Part shown: positions 45,313 through 56,565 of the stretch, piece after piece
Layout of the letters: each line of letters begins with the position of its first letter
Numbering within the stretch: the stretch's first letter is position 1
Assembly (NCBI GenBank): GCA_022578605.1
Contig: MU394100.1
Location: forward strand, 246,956-310,955
Direction of reading: 5' to 3'
Origin: Camillea tinctor
Taxonomy: Eukaryota > Ascomycota > Sordariomycetes > Xylariales > Xylariaceae
DNA: 64,000 bases
Made by a program: the position numbers and the translations under genes
Notes under the pieces: generated by a model
What the model saw: only the letters and a program-made list of their open reading frames with translations
What the model was told of the DNA's origin: nothing
Database searches by the model: none

Positions 45313-48063
45313 GATGAGTGAATGAATGAAGGAATGTAGCAAAACAGAATAGAGTAACAGAGCCTTAACAGAGTCTTAACAGAGCCTCGATAAAACCTAA
45401 ACAAAACCTAAACAGGGAGGGGAAGTAAAGGGAGATGAAGAGAAAGAAAAAAAAAAGAAAAAAGATGAAGCTATACGGGAATCATAAGAGTATGTTACAT
45501 TGATGGAAATAAATAAGTAAGTTTGGGTTATTGAACAAGTCCCAGTCTAGTGGTACGCGATCAATAGAAAGAGAAGATGATTAAAGATGGATGGATCTCC
45601 TCAGCAGCCTTTAGGAAGTTCAGGTTGTCGTCAGTCAATCAGACCCGATGACTAATAATATTCTTGGCATTCTTAGGTATTGAAGCTTTGCCGATCCACT
45701 GTTGTGTTGTCATGCACCGCCACAACCCAGGGGTATGTACACTAGAGTATAATTCCCCTCTAGCCACATCACTATCACCTAACCTCCTAGCCTAGGTAGA
45801 CTATTGGCCTTAACAGTTCGGTATCCATTTCACCGATTACACAATTCAGGTCTATTATTATAACGCAACAATTTTCGATATGGTACTGTGCCTATTCTTG
45901 TTTCTTGAAAAGCCTCTAAGAATAGAAGATACCTACCTCGGATTCTGGCTTCCTGATACAGCCTCAGCCCTCTTTGCCTTGTTAATAACGAATACCTACT
46001 TTCTAATAGGTGATTGGGTGACATGTGCTCGAGGCTTTGTTGTGAGACAACTTGCTACCTAGGTATAGTTCGGTATAGGCTAAGTGGTATATATAGGTTA
46101 CCTATGTATGTAAGTAGGTAGCAATATGTCAAGCCTCCGCCATTTAATTGCTTGAGTGACTTACATACCTAGTACCATCTATTGTACTGTAGTAGTTGGG
46201 ACTGTTGGTCACTATTTTGCCACCCTCGGCTTACACAGGAATTTACTAGGAGTGATGCATGGATTGTCCCAGGCATCATGCGCATCGCTCTCGCAAGAAC
46301 CATGAACATACCATGAAGAATTCCATCCTTCGGGGTAACACAAATGCCGTACGGATAGTCGGAGAGATCTGAAATCGGGTTGCTAGACATATATGTGATC
46401 ACGATGATATTCTTATGAATATTACCTAGTAATTGTGAAACCTTGGTGTTTTTTATTTATCATTTCTTATACATTTTTTATATCGTCACTCATAGCTATA
46501 TAGAGCAGTATTCAAGGCACTCGTGATAATTGTAAGGGCAAAACATGATTGGCATTTTCCCGTCAAGATTTAATCTACAGCTAAAATTCAATTTGCATAT
46601 AAGTAGATCCTTTATTTACCGGTATGCCTTGTATTTCTATAATCAAATTTTCAATCTTCAGCCCTCAGCTTCTAGTGTCTAGACCTCTCGCAACAGGTAT
46701 ACATGAGTCATATAACCTACGCCCGAGGCCTCCAGGATGGCTCTTAAGCTTCTCCCCTCGATCCAGTAGTTACCATTTGCTACTGTTTTGCCAACATATT
46801 GAACAATACTCTGCTATTCCTAAAGGAGCGGCTAGTGGCCTTTCTTGCAGGAATCTGCGGCTGAAGCCGTGCATTAGGGGTTTTTTATATTCTGCCAATT
46901 AGCTACCAGAAATTCACGTATTTTCAACCACAGAATCTTGAAGCACGATAAAAAAGGAAAACGTCGTAACTTCATGGTGTAACATCCATCGGTGAACCCT
47001 TTATTAGCGTATGTTGTGCTTCGGTATTTGATGGTGTGGGTTAACATGATGACACACCTTACATCCACAATATCCTTCCTGGCCTATATCCTGCATAGTA
47101 GTCTGCCTAGTTCAGCTATGAATACCATTTTTTCTTGTTTCGGAAACATTACTTTGTTGATCTCATAGGTCTCAATAAGATACTCGATGTGCCTTACCGT
47201 ATCTGCGGGCACTAGCCTAGTGGAACATAAGGGTTTTCTCTATTCATCAGAGTTGTTGGAATGGTGATAATGGGGCTCTGTTCATTTTTCATGACTGGAT
47301 GCGGGGGAATAAAGATTCAGCCTTGGTCTAACACTATGGTAACAACTGGATATTGCTGGGGAAGTAGAGGCATTGAAGTCGATTGAGGACCTAGAAGTCG
47401 AAAGCATTGACGTGTTGTTGAGCGATGGCCCAACTAGGATGGGCGCTGATCTGAGGAGGATACCCATGAGTACGCTGATTTGTCATCTGGGAGTATCCCA
47501 CTTCCATGTCTCAGCATCGTTTTCCACAAGATAATAGAACATATGCCAAGATATCGCAGCCTCCCCGGTAGACTAAACATATGGATGCTTGCGAAGTTTC
47601 TTTTCCTTTCATCTAGGTTAGATGATTGCCTAATACATTACCATTGAACAAGGCAAATACGTATCAGATGGTCTCAACGTTTTTATCGTGACGCGTCTGG
47701 TCTGCTCAGCAAGAATGGCACCACGGGACAATTACTCTTTATAAATACTTAAAGAAGACTTGCGAGGACCTTGGACCACCAACGAAAACTATCTGACAAT
47801 TCTGCTCAGTCTACTTGTAATTGCTCACTGCTTTGCATCTTTTGTGTTCCGTTTTACACCACATTATAATCACAATAAACATCATCGACCTTTTTATTGA
47901 TGATTAGCATACATAACCTATAATAAATAGTAAGTGTATCTACCTCGTCACTATATTCTAATGGAGCAATAAGCTAGTGCCTTCAATATTCTAATCACGA
48001 TTTAAAATATCTAGGAGCTTGTGGAAAATTATATCATAATATTGTTTGTGCCTTAGGGCCACT
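45313..48063. other. AT-rich intergenic region
   Basis: 2.75 kb with short frames only. A 61-codon ATG frame at 47467-47282 (-) is unrecognised. A TATAAATA box at 47740-47747 precedes the small gene at 48064. Confidence 0.5.
47740..47747 (+). promoter_or_regulatory. Candidate TATA box of the 100-aa gene
   Basis: TATAAATA, about 315 bp before the ATG at 48064, in a locally less AT-rich patch and followed by a CT-rich leader. It is consistent with a promoter but not decisive in AT-rich DNA. Confidence 0.4.
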
Positions 48064-48438
48064 ATGTCCCATAAAGTTCATGAAAGTTCTCCCAAAGATG
48101 AACGATTCTCCAGGTAGCATCCCTATTCTAATGTTTCATAAATTTAAACTAATTAGGGAAACCGTCCCACTTGGGTTCAATATAGGCACGCGCTACACGA
48201 ATCTACGAATGCATCTAACTTCTCAGTAAAGAAGGGGTCTGATTCTGAGTTTGAATTATCGGCCCGGCGTCAACAGGCATACTTGGAGGAACCACTGGTA
48301 AAAGGCAACAGAGCCGTTATGTTGCCTTATCAGTCTACCGATGCTGCAGGCGTGGAGAAAGAGAACAAAGATCGTGTGTTGTCAGAGATCAAAGTTGCTA
48401 TGACGAAGTACGAGGGGGGTAGTAATGGGGGGAATTAG
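48064..48438 (+). CDS. Small two-exon protein of unknown function (100 aa)
   Basis: Exon 1 (48064-48113) starts ATG and encodes MSHKVHESSPKDERFS. A 72-bp intron (48114-48185; GTAGCA donor, TATAG acceptor, ACTAAT branch-like site) joins it in frame to exon 2 (48186-48438), giving exactly 101 codons including TAG. The protein is hydrophilic and charged, with segments SDSEFELSARRQQAYLEEP and STDAAGVEKENKDRVLSEIK, no signal peptide and no membrane span; it may be partly disordered with one helix. An earlier acceptor (48157) would shift the frame to a quick stop. Exon 2 lacks its own early ATG, so single-frame ORF searches miss the gene. Codon use is balanced, unlike the surrounding AT-rich DNA. 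I do not recognise the family. Confidence 0.6.
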
Positions 48439-48972
48439 TTGGAAGTTATATCGTACTAAATTTGAGGACTACGAATGAGGGGATATTCGATACTTACGTT
48501 AATATCTAATACTTGGATATATATTTCTAAGATACTACTTGTTTATGCTAGTCTTTCCAACATTACCAGTGCTATTGGACTTGATATATTTTTATACTAG
48601 GTAGACCTATCGACTCATATCACCGAAATACAGACAAAGCATTGGTTGAAAATTATATCCCTGGGATCCTTCATTGGCTGAACTTATCACAATATCAAGT
48701 CTTGATAGATTCCTTATATGAAAGGTAAAAGTTGATCTATCAATAAGTGGATGAGCCTATAATTATTTGCTAATAGGTAAGATCGTCTTGTAAACTTTCT
48801 CGATTTAATGGAGTAAACTTGTGGTTCTCGACTAGAGTATATAAATTGTGTGGATTTAACTGTAGGTTACCGAAGTCTAGTTCTCAGAATATTTGATATA
48901 AAGAATACTAACCTAATATCAGGTACATAATGTATGTGAGTGGGTCCCAGGATAAGCTTCTAAAGGGTCCCC
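48439..48972. other. AT-rich spacer
   Basis: Between the small gene and the MITE; no feature seen. Confidence 0.5.
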
Positions 48973-49276
48973 TACGGAGAATCCTAGCAGAAGAACCTGC
49001 CTGCCAAGAGTCTTGGCATTATTTCAACCAGCTGCTAAGCAGCTGATCAGCAGGTGTATAATGGCTTAAAATAAAGCCACTGTTAATAGCACTATAATTA
49101 TATAATTATACGCTAAATATTTTTGTTTTTAATAGCTAATGCCCACTATAAGTACTAAAAATTATAGCGAGTAGGTGACTTACAGCTGCAGGCAGCTGAC
49201 TGGCAGGTGTATATAATCCTTGCTAAGAATTGACAAAAGTCTTGGCAGGCAGGTTCTTTTGCTAGGATTCTCCGTA
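48973..49276. mobile_element. 300-bp MITE with TA target duplication (Tc1/mariner-like)
   Basis: The element spans 48975-49274 and is flanked on each side by TA (48973-48974, 49275-49276). The ends are inverted repeats of about 38 bp with two or so mismatches: CGGAGAATCCTAGCA followed by RAAGAACCTGCCTGCCAAGA. Inside, a CAGCTG-rich motif with AGGTGTATA occurs near both ends (49039-49060 and 49192-49213) and the centre is AT-rich (TATAATTATATAATTATA). There is no coding capacity, so it would need a transposase supplied elsewhere. It sits 165 bp upstream of the UTP11 start codon. Confidence 0.85.
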
Positions 49277-49440
49277 CCAATACACTGGAACTAGCCGCCA
49301 GGGATCCACTAAAATTTCTATCAAGCCAAGAAAGATAAGGTTTGCTTTCGCATTTTACAACTTGAACTTTACAATTTGAAGCTCCGTCCGAATCTTCTTC
49401 CACTTCCAATTCAACTTCAACTTCAGCAACATCTGCGACC

Positions 49441-50521
49441 ATGTCTGCCTTCAAGAACGTCGCTGCGAAAAATGTAACACATCGCGAGCGGGCACGTAAG
49501 TTTTTCCTTTTTTTCCTTTTTTCTTTTCTTTTTTTCCTATAAATAAACTAATGGCCACATGCAACCGTTACTGACCAATTTCCTCCATAGAGCCCACGGA
49601 GCGCCGTCGATTGGGCTTGCTCGAAAAGCACAAAGTACGTCCTGTCCTGTTCTACCTCCCTATGCGCACGTGCACGCCGAATAGACAGAGGGGAAAAAAC
49701 TGAGTGAATGCTAATGGCACCCTCCTTCACGAATAGGATTATGCCCTCCGTGCGAAAGACCACAACAAGAAGAAGGCCCAGATAGCTGCTCTGAGACGCA
49801 AGGCCGCCGACAGGAACGAAGATGAATTCTACTTCGGCATGATGTCGCGGAAGGGCCCGTCGACTGTGGCATCCAAAGGCAAGCGCTGGACAGGAACTGT
49901 TGACGGTGATCGTGGAAACAAGGGCTTAGATATGGATACGGTGCGCCTGCTCAAGACCCAGGACATAGGGTGTAAGTACAGACATGGAGTCTCGTCTCTG
50001 CCTGTCATGGCTTCTGACATGAGACTTCACCAGATATCCGGACCATAAGAAACGTCGCTATGAAGGAGGTCAAACAATTGGAAGAACGTGTCATTCAGAT
50101 GGGAGGCAATACGGATGGAAGTGCCAACGCCGATGCGATGGATCTAGACGATGACGATGACGAATTTGCTGGCCTTGATGACGATCTACCGCAAAAGAGA
50201 GTAACTCCAAAAAAGACAGTATTTTCCGAAGGGGTGGAAGAGAGAAGAGAAAAGGTCCAGTTAGAGGAACAGAAGGAAGAAGATGACGATGACGACGACA
50301 TCGACGACAAAAAAAGCCCCGAGATTCTGCGGGCAGAACAACGACAAAAGCTCCTTGAGAAGCTACAACGTCGACTATCGAGTGGGCGTAAGAAGCTAAA
50401 AACTCTGGCACGGGCTGAGCATGAGCTTGAGATACAGCGAGCGAAGATGGCGAAGACAGCTACAAGTGGTGGTGTTACCAAGTCTGGAAGGAAAATCAAG
50501 GTCCGGGAGCGAAAGCGATGA
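49441..50521 (+). CDS. UTP11: UTP11, U3 snoRNP/small-subunit processome protein
   Basis: Nucleolar component of the SSU processome needed for 18S rRNA processing. Four exons (49441-49495, 49591-49634, 49737-49971, 50034-50521) give 273 aa; every junction is GT/AG and in frame. The spliced N-terminus (residues [18 protein letters not shown], then [13 protein letters not shown]) and [11 protein letters not shown] are hallmark UTP11 sequences, as is the TQDIGYIRTIRN segment created across the last junction. The middle carries an Asp-rich acidic stretch and the C-terminus is Lys/Arg-rich ([13 protein letters not shown]). Length fits the family (about 250-290). The MITE lies in its promoter. Confidence 0.96.
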
Positions 50522-51083
50522 TTCTATATAAATGATTTCTTATGAATAACAGACACTGCCACACTAATGAAAAAAAAGAACATATCTGCACATCAAAACA
50601 AACTTCCCCATTTTGTTCTACCCTGGACAATATCCAGGAAGGAGGAATAAAGGGTATCAGACCAGCTCAGGAGCCATACGATACCCATGGAATATATCTA
50701 ACTAGTTAACTAAACATACAAACCTCCCCAAGCAACCCCTAACCCCATTCGCCTCGCTTATTTCCTCACTGGTGCTCATCACTGGTCTTACAAGACCGAC
50801 AGAATTATATATATCCGACCTCTCTAGCATGAGAACCAAATGCCCACGCTGAACATGACTGAGGGGACAAAGGTATTTACTTCCTGCAACGAAACCGTAG
50901 AGGGGAAAAAAAGTAGTAAAGATTCCGGACCCGCTTGTTCATCCATTCCCCTACATTCACCTCTTTATATAAGCTCCCCCCTCTCCGGAATCATAATTAT
51001 TCGTGTCCTTCCTTAGTAACCGCCTTCTCCTAATCCCTCCCAGGAAGCTATGTAAGGGGAGAGCATCTTTTATAATACCACAG
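50522..51083. other. Convergent spacer
   Basis: 562 bp between UTP11 and the 642-aa gene; nothing recognised. Confidence 0.6.
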
Positions 51084-53012
51084 TTATAGCCTCTCGCTCG
51101 TCAAACACTTAGTCAATCCCACCACAACGGCGACAATGGCCTTGAACGCGAGCGTGAGTGCCCAGATGATACACTTAAAAGCAAAGCTAAGCAGCTTGAT
51201 CACCGTGCGCATCGTGCCGGGTAGCTTCTCCTTATCGCCGGATCGTATGCTCAGCTTACCCCCGAGGCTACTCGCCTGGCTCTCGAGGTCGAGCTCCAGC
51301 TCCTCGAGGCGGCCACGCTTGCTCTTGGTCTTGGGCTTCCCGCCGAGGATCCGGGTGCTCAGCCGGCTCGCGCTGCTACGGCGGTCCGAGTCGTGGTTGT
51401 TATTGCTGCCGCCGTCTAGCCCGAGCCCGAACCCAAAGCCCGATGACGACCCACGCAGGTGCGCCGGCGGCGGCGGCGGCGCGAAGTGCTCGACGAGCAC
51501 GTTCTTCTCGTCGAGGTGCGCCACCAGCAGCAGCGCGCACGCCGCCACGTCGAGCACGTAGTACGCCTCCACCCGCCCCGCCACCAGCGTGTCGAGCTCC
51601 ATCCAGCCCTCGCCCGTGCCGTCGCGCGTCAGCCGCCCCAGCGGCTGCGCAGACTCGATGTGCTCCACCGTGTACTCCGTCCGGCTCCACGCCGGGCTGC
51701 GCTCCACCGTCACGCAGAACGGCGTCGCCAGCGCCGGGTGCACCAGGAAGTAGTTCCCGCTGTCCGCGTCCCACACCAGCCGCGCGCACTCGCGCTCCGC
51801 CGCCGCCACCGCCGCCCCGTCCGCCGCCCGCGACAGCGCCATCTTGGTCGCCGCCCGCGGGAACAGCAGCGCGACCAGCCCGTCGCCCGGCGCCGCGCGC
51901 CGCGCCGGCTCCTCCAGCGTCGTCGTGAGCGCTTCGTGCCACGCGGCTTTGCCGCCACCCTCCACCTCGCGCAGCGCGCCCAGCAGCCCGCCCCCCGAGG
52001 ACGCGCCGCCCGACCCGCCGCCCGGGTCCCGCTCCTTGCACGGCTTGCCCGGGTCGTGCCGGCTCAGCGTCACGTAGGCGGACGCCGACGTCGGGTCGAT
52101 GCGCAGGTGGTAGAAGGGCTGCGCGCTCGCCGACACCAGGCTGTACACCGGCGTGTCCTGCTCCGGCATCGTCAGCCGCAGGCAGAACGACCGGCCCTCC
52201 GCCGCCGACGCCCGCCACCCGTTCGCCGCCTTCCAGCACTCGCGCAGCTCCTCCGTGCCGCTGACGCGCGGCAGCGCCGGCGGCTCCGACGGCCGCCGCG
52301 GCCACCGCTGCTGCTGCTGCGCCGTCGCGACCGAGTCGGCGCTCGCGAGAGGGCTGCGCACCGTCACCGGCGGGCTTTGCTGCTGCGGCACGTGCGATTG
52401 CCGGCTTATCACCGTCCGCGGGATGTGCCGCGGGCTCTGCTGCGTCGGGAAGTACTCCTGCCGGTCGAACGGCAGCGTGTGGTCGTACTGAGGGAATATC
52501 GACCGGATGGCCGGCTCTGATGATGCGGCTTCTGGCGGTGATGACGATGATGCTGGGAGCGATGAGGGCAGTAATGATGATGAGGTCGGGTTCTCCAGAG
52601 GCGGCTTGGCGATGGAACTTCTGGACCGGCCGCTGGGGTTTCTTACTAGGGTGCTCGCCCCGGAGAGGGCGGTGTCTGTCCGCGGGGGCACTTCTGACTC
52701 GGGAACTGGTCTGGATACGGCGGGACTTGCTGCTGCTACTGTTTCTTCGTGCCGGTACGGGTTATTTGATGCCATTGGCGTCCTGCCCGCTGGCCGTGGC
52801 GGTGACCCGTCGATGATGAACTGGGAGAGGTTGTCTGGCGTGCGTCGACCATTCCGGGGCGGCGTCATTTCTATCGACGGCCCCCGCTCTTGATTTATGG
52901 TGGACTGTAACGATCCAGCACGCGGCCGCGGTGTCGTCTTTCTCGACGGTGGTTTTGTGCTGCTGGTATTAGGAAAGAGGGAGAACCCTCCAGACGGCCC
53001 GTTGGACGACAT
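51084..53012 (-). CDS. Conserved fungal protein of unknown function with C-terminal hydrophobic segment
   Basis: 642 aa, intronless, start ATG at 53012. Residues 1-240 are Pro/Ser/Arg-rich and disordered (TPPRNGRRTPDNLSQFIIDG, several SP/TP sites). Residues 240-520 form a folded, GC-rich-coded region with strands such as REYxx-free YYVLDVAACALLLVAHLDEKN. The last 45 residues contain a long hydrophobic stretch (LLSFAFKCIIWALTLAFKAIVAVVVGL), which could anchor the protein as a tail. The gene's strong GC bias creates long mirror frames on the other strand; the minus-strand frame is chosen because it alone shows a disordered-folded-tail architecture and a proper ATG. I do not assign a function. 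Confidence 0.75.
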   Translation of the reverse strand: MSSNGPSGGFSLFPNTSSTKPPSRKTTPRPRAGSLQSTINQERGPSIEMTPPRNGRRTPDNLSQFIIDGSPPRPAGRTPMASNNPYRHEETVAAASPAVSRPVPESEVPPRTDTALSGASTLVRNPSGRSRSSIAKPPLENPTSSSLLPSSLPASSSSPPEAASSEPAIRSIFPQYDHTLPFDRQEYFPTQQSPRHIPRTVISRQSHVPQQQSPPVTVRSPLASADSVATAQQQQRWPRRPSEPPALPRVSGTEELRECWKAANGWRASAAEGRSFCLRLTMPEQDTPVYSLVSASAQPFYHLRIDPTSASAYVTLSRHDPGKPCKERDPGGGSGGASSGGGLLGALREVEGGGKAAWHEALTTTLEEPARRAAPGDGLVALLFPRAATKMALSRAADGAAVAAAERECARLVWDADSGNYFLVHPALATPFCVTVERSPAWSRTEYTVEHIESAQPLGRLTRDGTGEGWMELDTLVAGRVEAYYVLDVAACALLLVAHLDEKNVLVEHFAPPPPPAHLRGSSSGFGFGLGLDGGSNNNHDSDRRSSASRLSTRILGGKPKTKSKRGRLEELELDLESQASSLGGKLSIRSGDKEKLPGTMRTVIKLLSFAFKCIIWALTLAFKAIVAVVVGLTKCLTSERL

Positions 53013-56000
53013 GGCTTCTCCCGTGTTGTTGTGTTTTGTTGTTTCTGTGTCAAACAGAATTGTGTCGCCAAAACAACACGCCTGGTCGTGATACAGACCA
53101 CGCGAATGACCAATATACTTTCTCGACGATGTAAATTAGCCTGCTACCGGTACATGGTTTCGCGTTTCCACCACTAAATTCTGCAAAACCCGAGTAGCCC
53201 TCAATAATGCAGAGATGACACTTGATTAGGTGACAATACCGGGTAGGTACTGTATTTCTTTTTTAGAGCTGGAGTATCTCTTGCACTTCGCCTTCGTCAA
53301 TGGTGGATGGATTTCGAACCTCGAGAAATGCGAGAAGAAACTTTTCCTTCCCTCTCCCAAAGATTAGGCAAAAGGCGACGCAAGGAAATGTATATACCTA
53401 CCAACCTACATAGAGAGCGTTAAGGACGCAAACCCCAGCTCCATCTTGCATACAGCATGTGCTCGTAAGGCCATGTCTAGCTGGCCGTGACGAGCCCACG
53501 GTTAAGCATCTCTGTTCGCCCAATGTCTTTCCTTAAGCGCTTTGCACGCCAGTGATGGTGGGGCCGGGTTCCCAGCCGGCCACTGGACGACGGGAGATGC
53601 TCCAAAATCTGCAGAACTACTACATACCGCTGAGTATAGCTAAGGCGAGGGACCGGGGGGGCGGGTTCATGAGAAAGAGGGGGGACCACATTGTGTGTGT
53701 ACCTGAGAACCCTGAACGACACATTGTCACCATAGTGGACGCGACAGTCAGCTACTTTTTTTTGTCTTTTAATGATATGACCAGCCTACATAGACTAGAG
53801 GTTAGAGGCGTTAATTGATAGGATGGGGGGAGAGTCGGATGGGCTGTTGATTCGTTCAGCTTAAAATAGAATAGTCGGGTGCAGGTCACAAAAACCTGAG
53901 CAATCCAATCAGCCCAAGAATCACACTGCAGATTAGCCGCCCTGCACGAAAGACCGGCCAGGGGTCGAAAAAAAAAAGAGGGACAAGACGAACTGGGTAA
54001 AAGAGAGAAGCGCGCGCGGGGTTCATCTTTTGTCCTTACAAGATAATGTAGAATGTGTCAATTCAACCCGCCCAAGTAGTACGGAATAACTATCTTGTTA
54101 ATCACGGTATGGAGTAGATAAATGATGATGATGCGCTAGACGATGAAGTGTCATTGGGTACCATAAGGCGGTAAACAGAATTCGATAGTGTTGATCATCT
54201 TGTGCTGTCCACTCGATCCTACTGGTTGCATCTGAGATAGATACCTAGTTATCATCTACAGTAAATGAACCTGACACGGATGCCGTGTGACTGAGTATAG
54301 GAAACTTTGGTTCCGGACGGGAAACTGAGCACTCTAATAGATGGAGATGGACGAATTGGGTATCTCATGCAGGACATTTACTGCACCGATGAGATTTGAC
54401 ACTGCAGCCAACTTATGATCCTAGCTCCCGATACATACAATAACTACCTTTTTTTTCCTTTTTTCTCCTTCTCTTTTGTCAATTGAGGGAACAGCAACTA
54501 AGGATATAGTTAGGAGACTAATACTGAGCTAATTGATGAAATCAGCGGTCAAAGTGATTTGAGTATACGGCTTAGACTGAGTGCATATGAGTTACGGGAG
54601 CCCGGAGCACCTCGGAGGATGAGTAGTGGGTTTAAGAAATATCAATTGGATTAAGTAGTATTACTCCAACTACAAACCCGTATGAAATATATGTGCCCAA
54701 TGATGGTGGGATAGATCCATGTGACTACATAACTAGGTTCCTGATTTCACCTAGGATTCTGTATGGACTCCGTACCTACTTAACTACATAACCATGTCGC
54801 TTTACTGATCCCCAGTTCCTTTCCTTTCTATCAATTTTGACAAGATGGTTTGACATCTGCAAGTAATTTGCCAATGTGATAGCCACATCTTACCTAAGAC
54901 ACCCCAAGAAACCAATCTTATATCCCATCCCTCCAACCCAACTTATTCAACCCTGGTCCTACGAACGGTCTCGATGATTATGTGATACGACATTATAAAG
55001 GAACTACTGTTCGCATGTAGTGTAAGCAAGGTTTAAAAATCTATCCTCTTTTGTGTCATAGGAGGATGTACCGATATATCGATTAAGATATCCTGGAGTC
55101 GGCCAATAGCCTTCCACACAATAAATGTGATCGTGATTCCAATATGCCCACATATTGGGCATTGCTCTCAAGGAAGGTTGAGTTGGGTTCAGAGTTTGAT
55201 TCATCGATGAATAATCCGAATAGAATAAAATGTTCAACCTGAAACCAAAAGCCTCGAGTTGCTCAGACTAGATAATGAGAACTGATCGACCGCCTAGTGC
55301 CATAGATTTACAAGGACTCCAACATCTAGACTTAATACGAAGATCTTTACCAATTTCATGCCATCTTAAAGAACCTTAGGGGTTTCATTATGCATGCATC
55401 ATTCCTAGGAGTTAATGGTCGCATCAAAGTTTAGCCGCGGGCAAAATAAGAGATCTGGAGTTGGTGAAAACCCTAGCTCTCCGTAATTGGAGGCTTGAGG
55501 ATCAGGACAATATCGACTTAAGTACTCATCACCGTGAAATAGAAGTATGCAAAAATTCGGGCGGCGATGATGAAATATCCCTCCAAGTGTCATTTATATA
55601 TAAAGCGTTTCTATAAATTGCGGTTCGACATCGGAAGGATGTTTCTCGTTGAGTTAGGGTAGGTATGCTTAGCACTGAGAATAGGATGAGAGAGAAATAC
55701 CAGCCAAGATGCACCACATTACTTACCAGTATGACACAATGCAACTAAATAAAAAGTAGAAAATAAAAGAAAAGATCTGAGCGGTTTTATGCTTTCGCTT
55801 TAACTGATTCATGCATACCTCGATGTAAGCTTATTAATAGTTATGATTTCACACGATGGTGGGTATCTAGATATAAAAATCCCCTAACAAGATCTTCAGA
55901 TTCGCGGCGTCTTGGTAAAGGCGATGCTAGAAACACCAGGTGTCCAAGATAATAAATATCTAAGGAGGCAGATTTACTACCGCGTATAATTGTTTCCCCA

Positions 56001-56565
56001 AGCCCAGTCAAACAACCTCTTGTAAAACGTGCCAATGTCCGATTAGTCATCGGAGAATCCAAAGCCAAGGGATGTAGGGACGAGGATGACCAAAAGATGA
56101 GACGGTTTCATCTGTTGTCTGTGTCTTCCTTATACCGTTAGGTGATATACAATTCGAGGCCTACTTTGAACATGATATTTGCTGAATTCTATTTGAGGCT
56201 CAGAAGAATAATATCTGCAATAAAATTGAATTAGTACCTGTTGTCAATATACCCCCTGTTAAGATAAGTTAATGAATTGATCAAATCTCCGATAATTAAT
56301 TGCCATTTAGTGGATTATCAGTTTAGAGATATAAAAAAAAAGATAATATCATCAGGTAATCAAAATATTCTTTGCTATGGGTTCGTCAATAGAAGCTTGG
56401 AAACTAAGTTTATTTGAATTCAGATACGTTCCAGAATATTCAAATATTCTTCATAATATGTCAAATAGTCATACAAATAGAAATTTAACCCCCCTATCGC
56501 ACACTCCGTATATGTATTAACCCTAGGCTATATACCCTTTCACTCTAACAAAATAGCATTCGAGC
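53013..56565. other. 3.5-kb gene-poor region with a possible decayed gene
   Basis: No confident gene. Between 55004 and 56068 the minus strand holds four consecutive short frames (55841-56068, 55529-55744, 55405-55593, 55004-55237), two of them continuing one another with a frame change near 55560. This could be a decayed gene or chance. The rest is AT-rich. Confidence 0.4.

Noticed and set aside
48114..48157. Shorter 44-bp intron for the 100-aa gene, using the ATTAG acceptor
   Set aside because: It is below the usual intron size and shifts the reading frame to a stop after about 24 codons.
51400..52520. 300-350-codon frames on both strands inside the 642-aa gene
   Set aside because: Mirror frames of a GC-rich gene; composition is Ala/Gly/Arg-only or Arg/His-only and lacks any domain.
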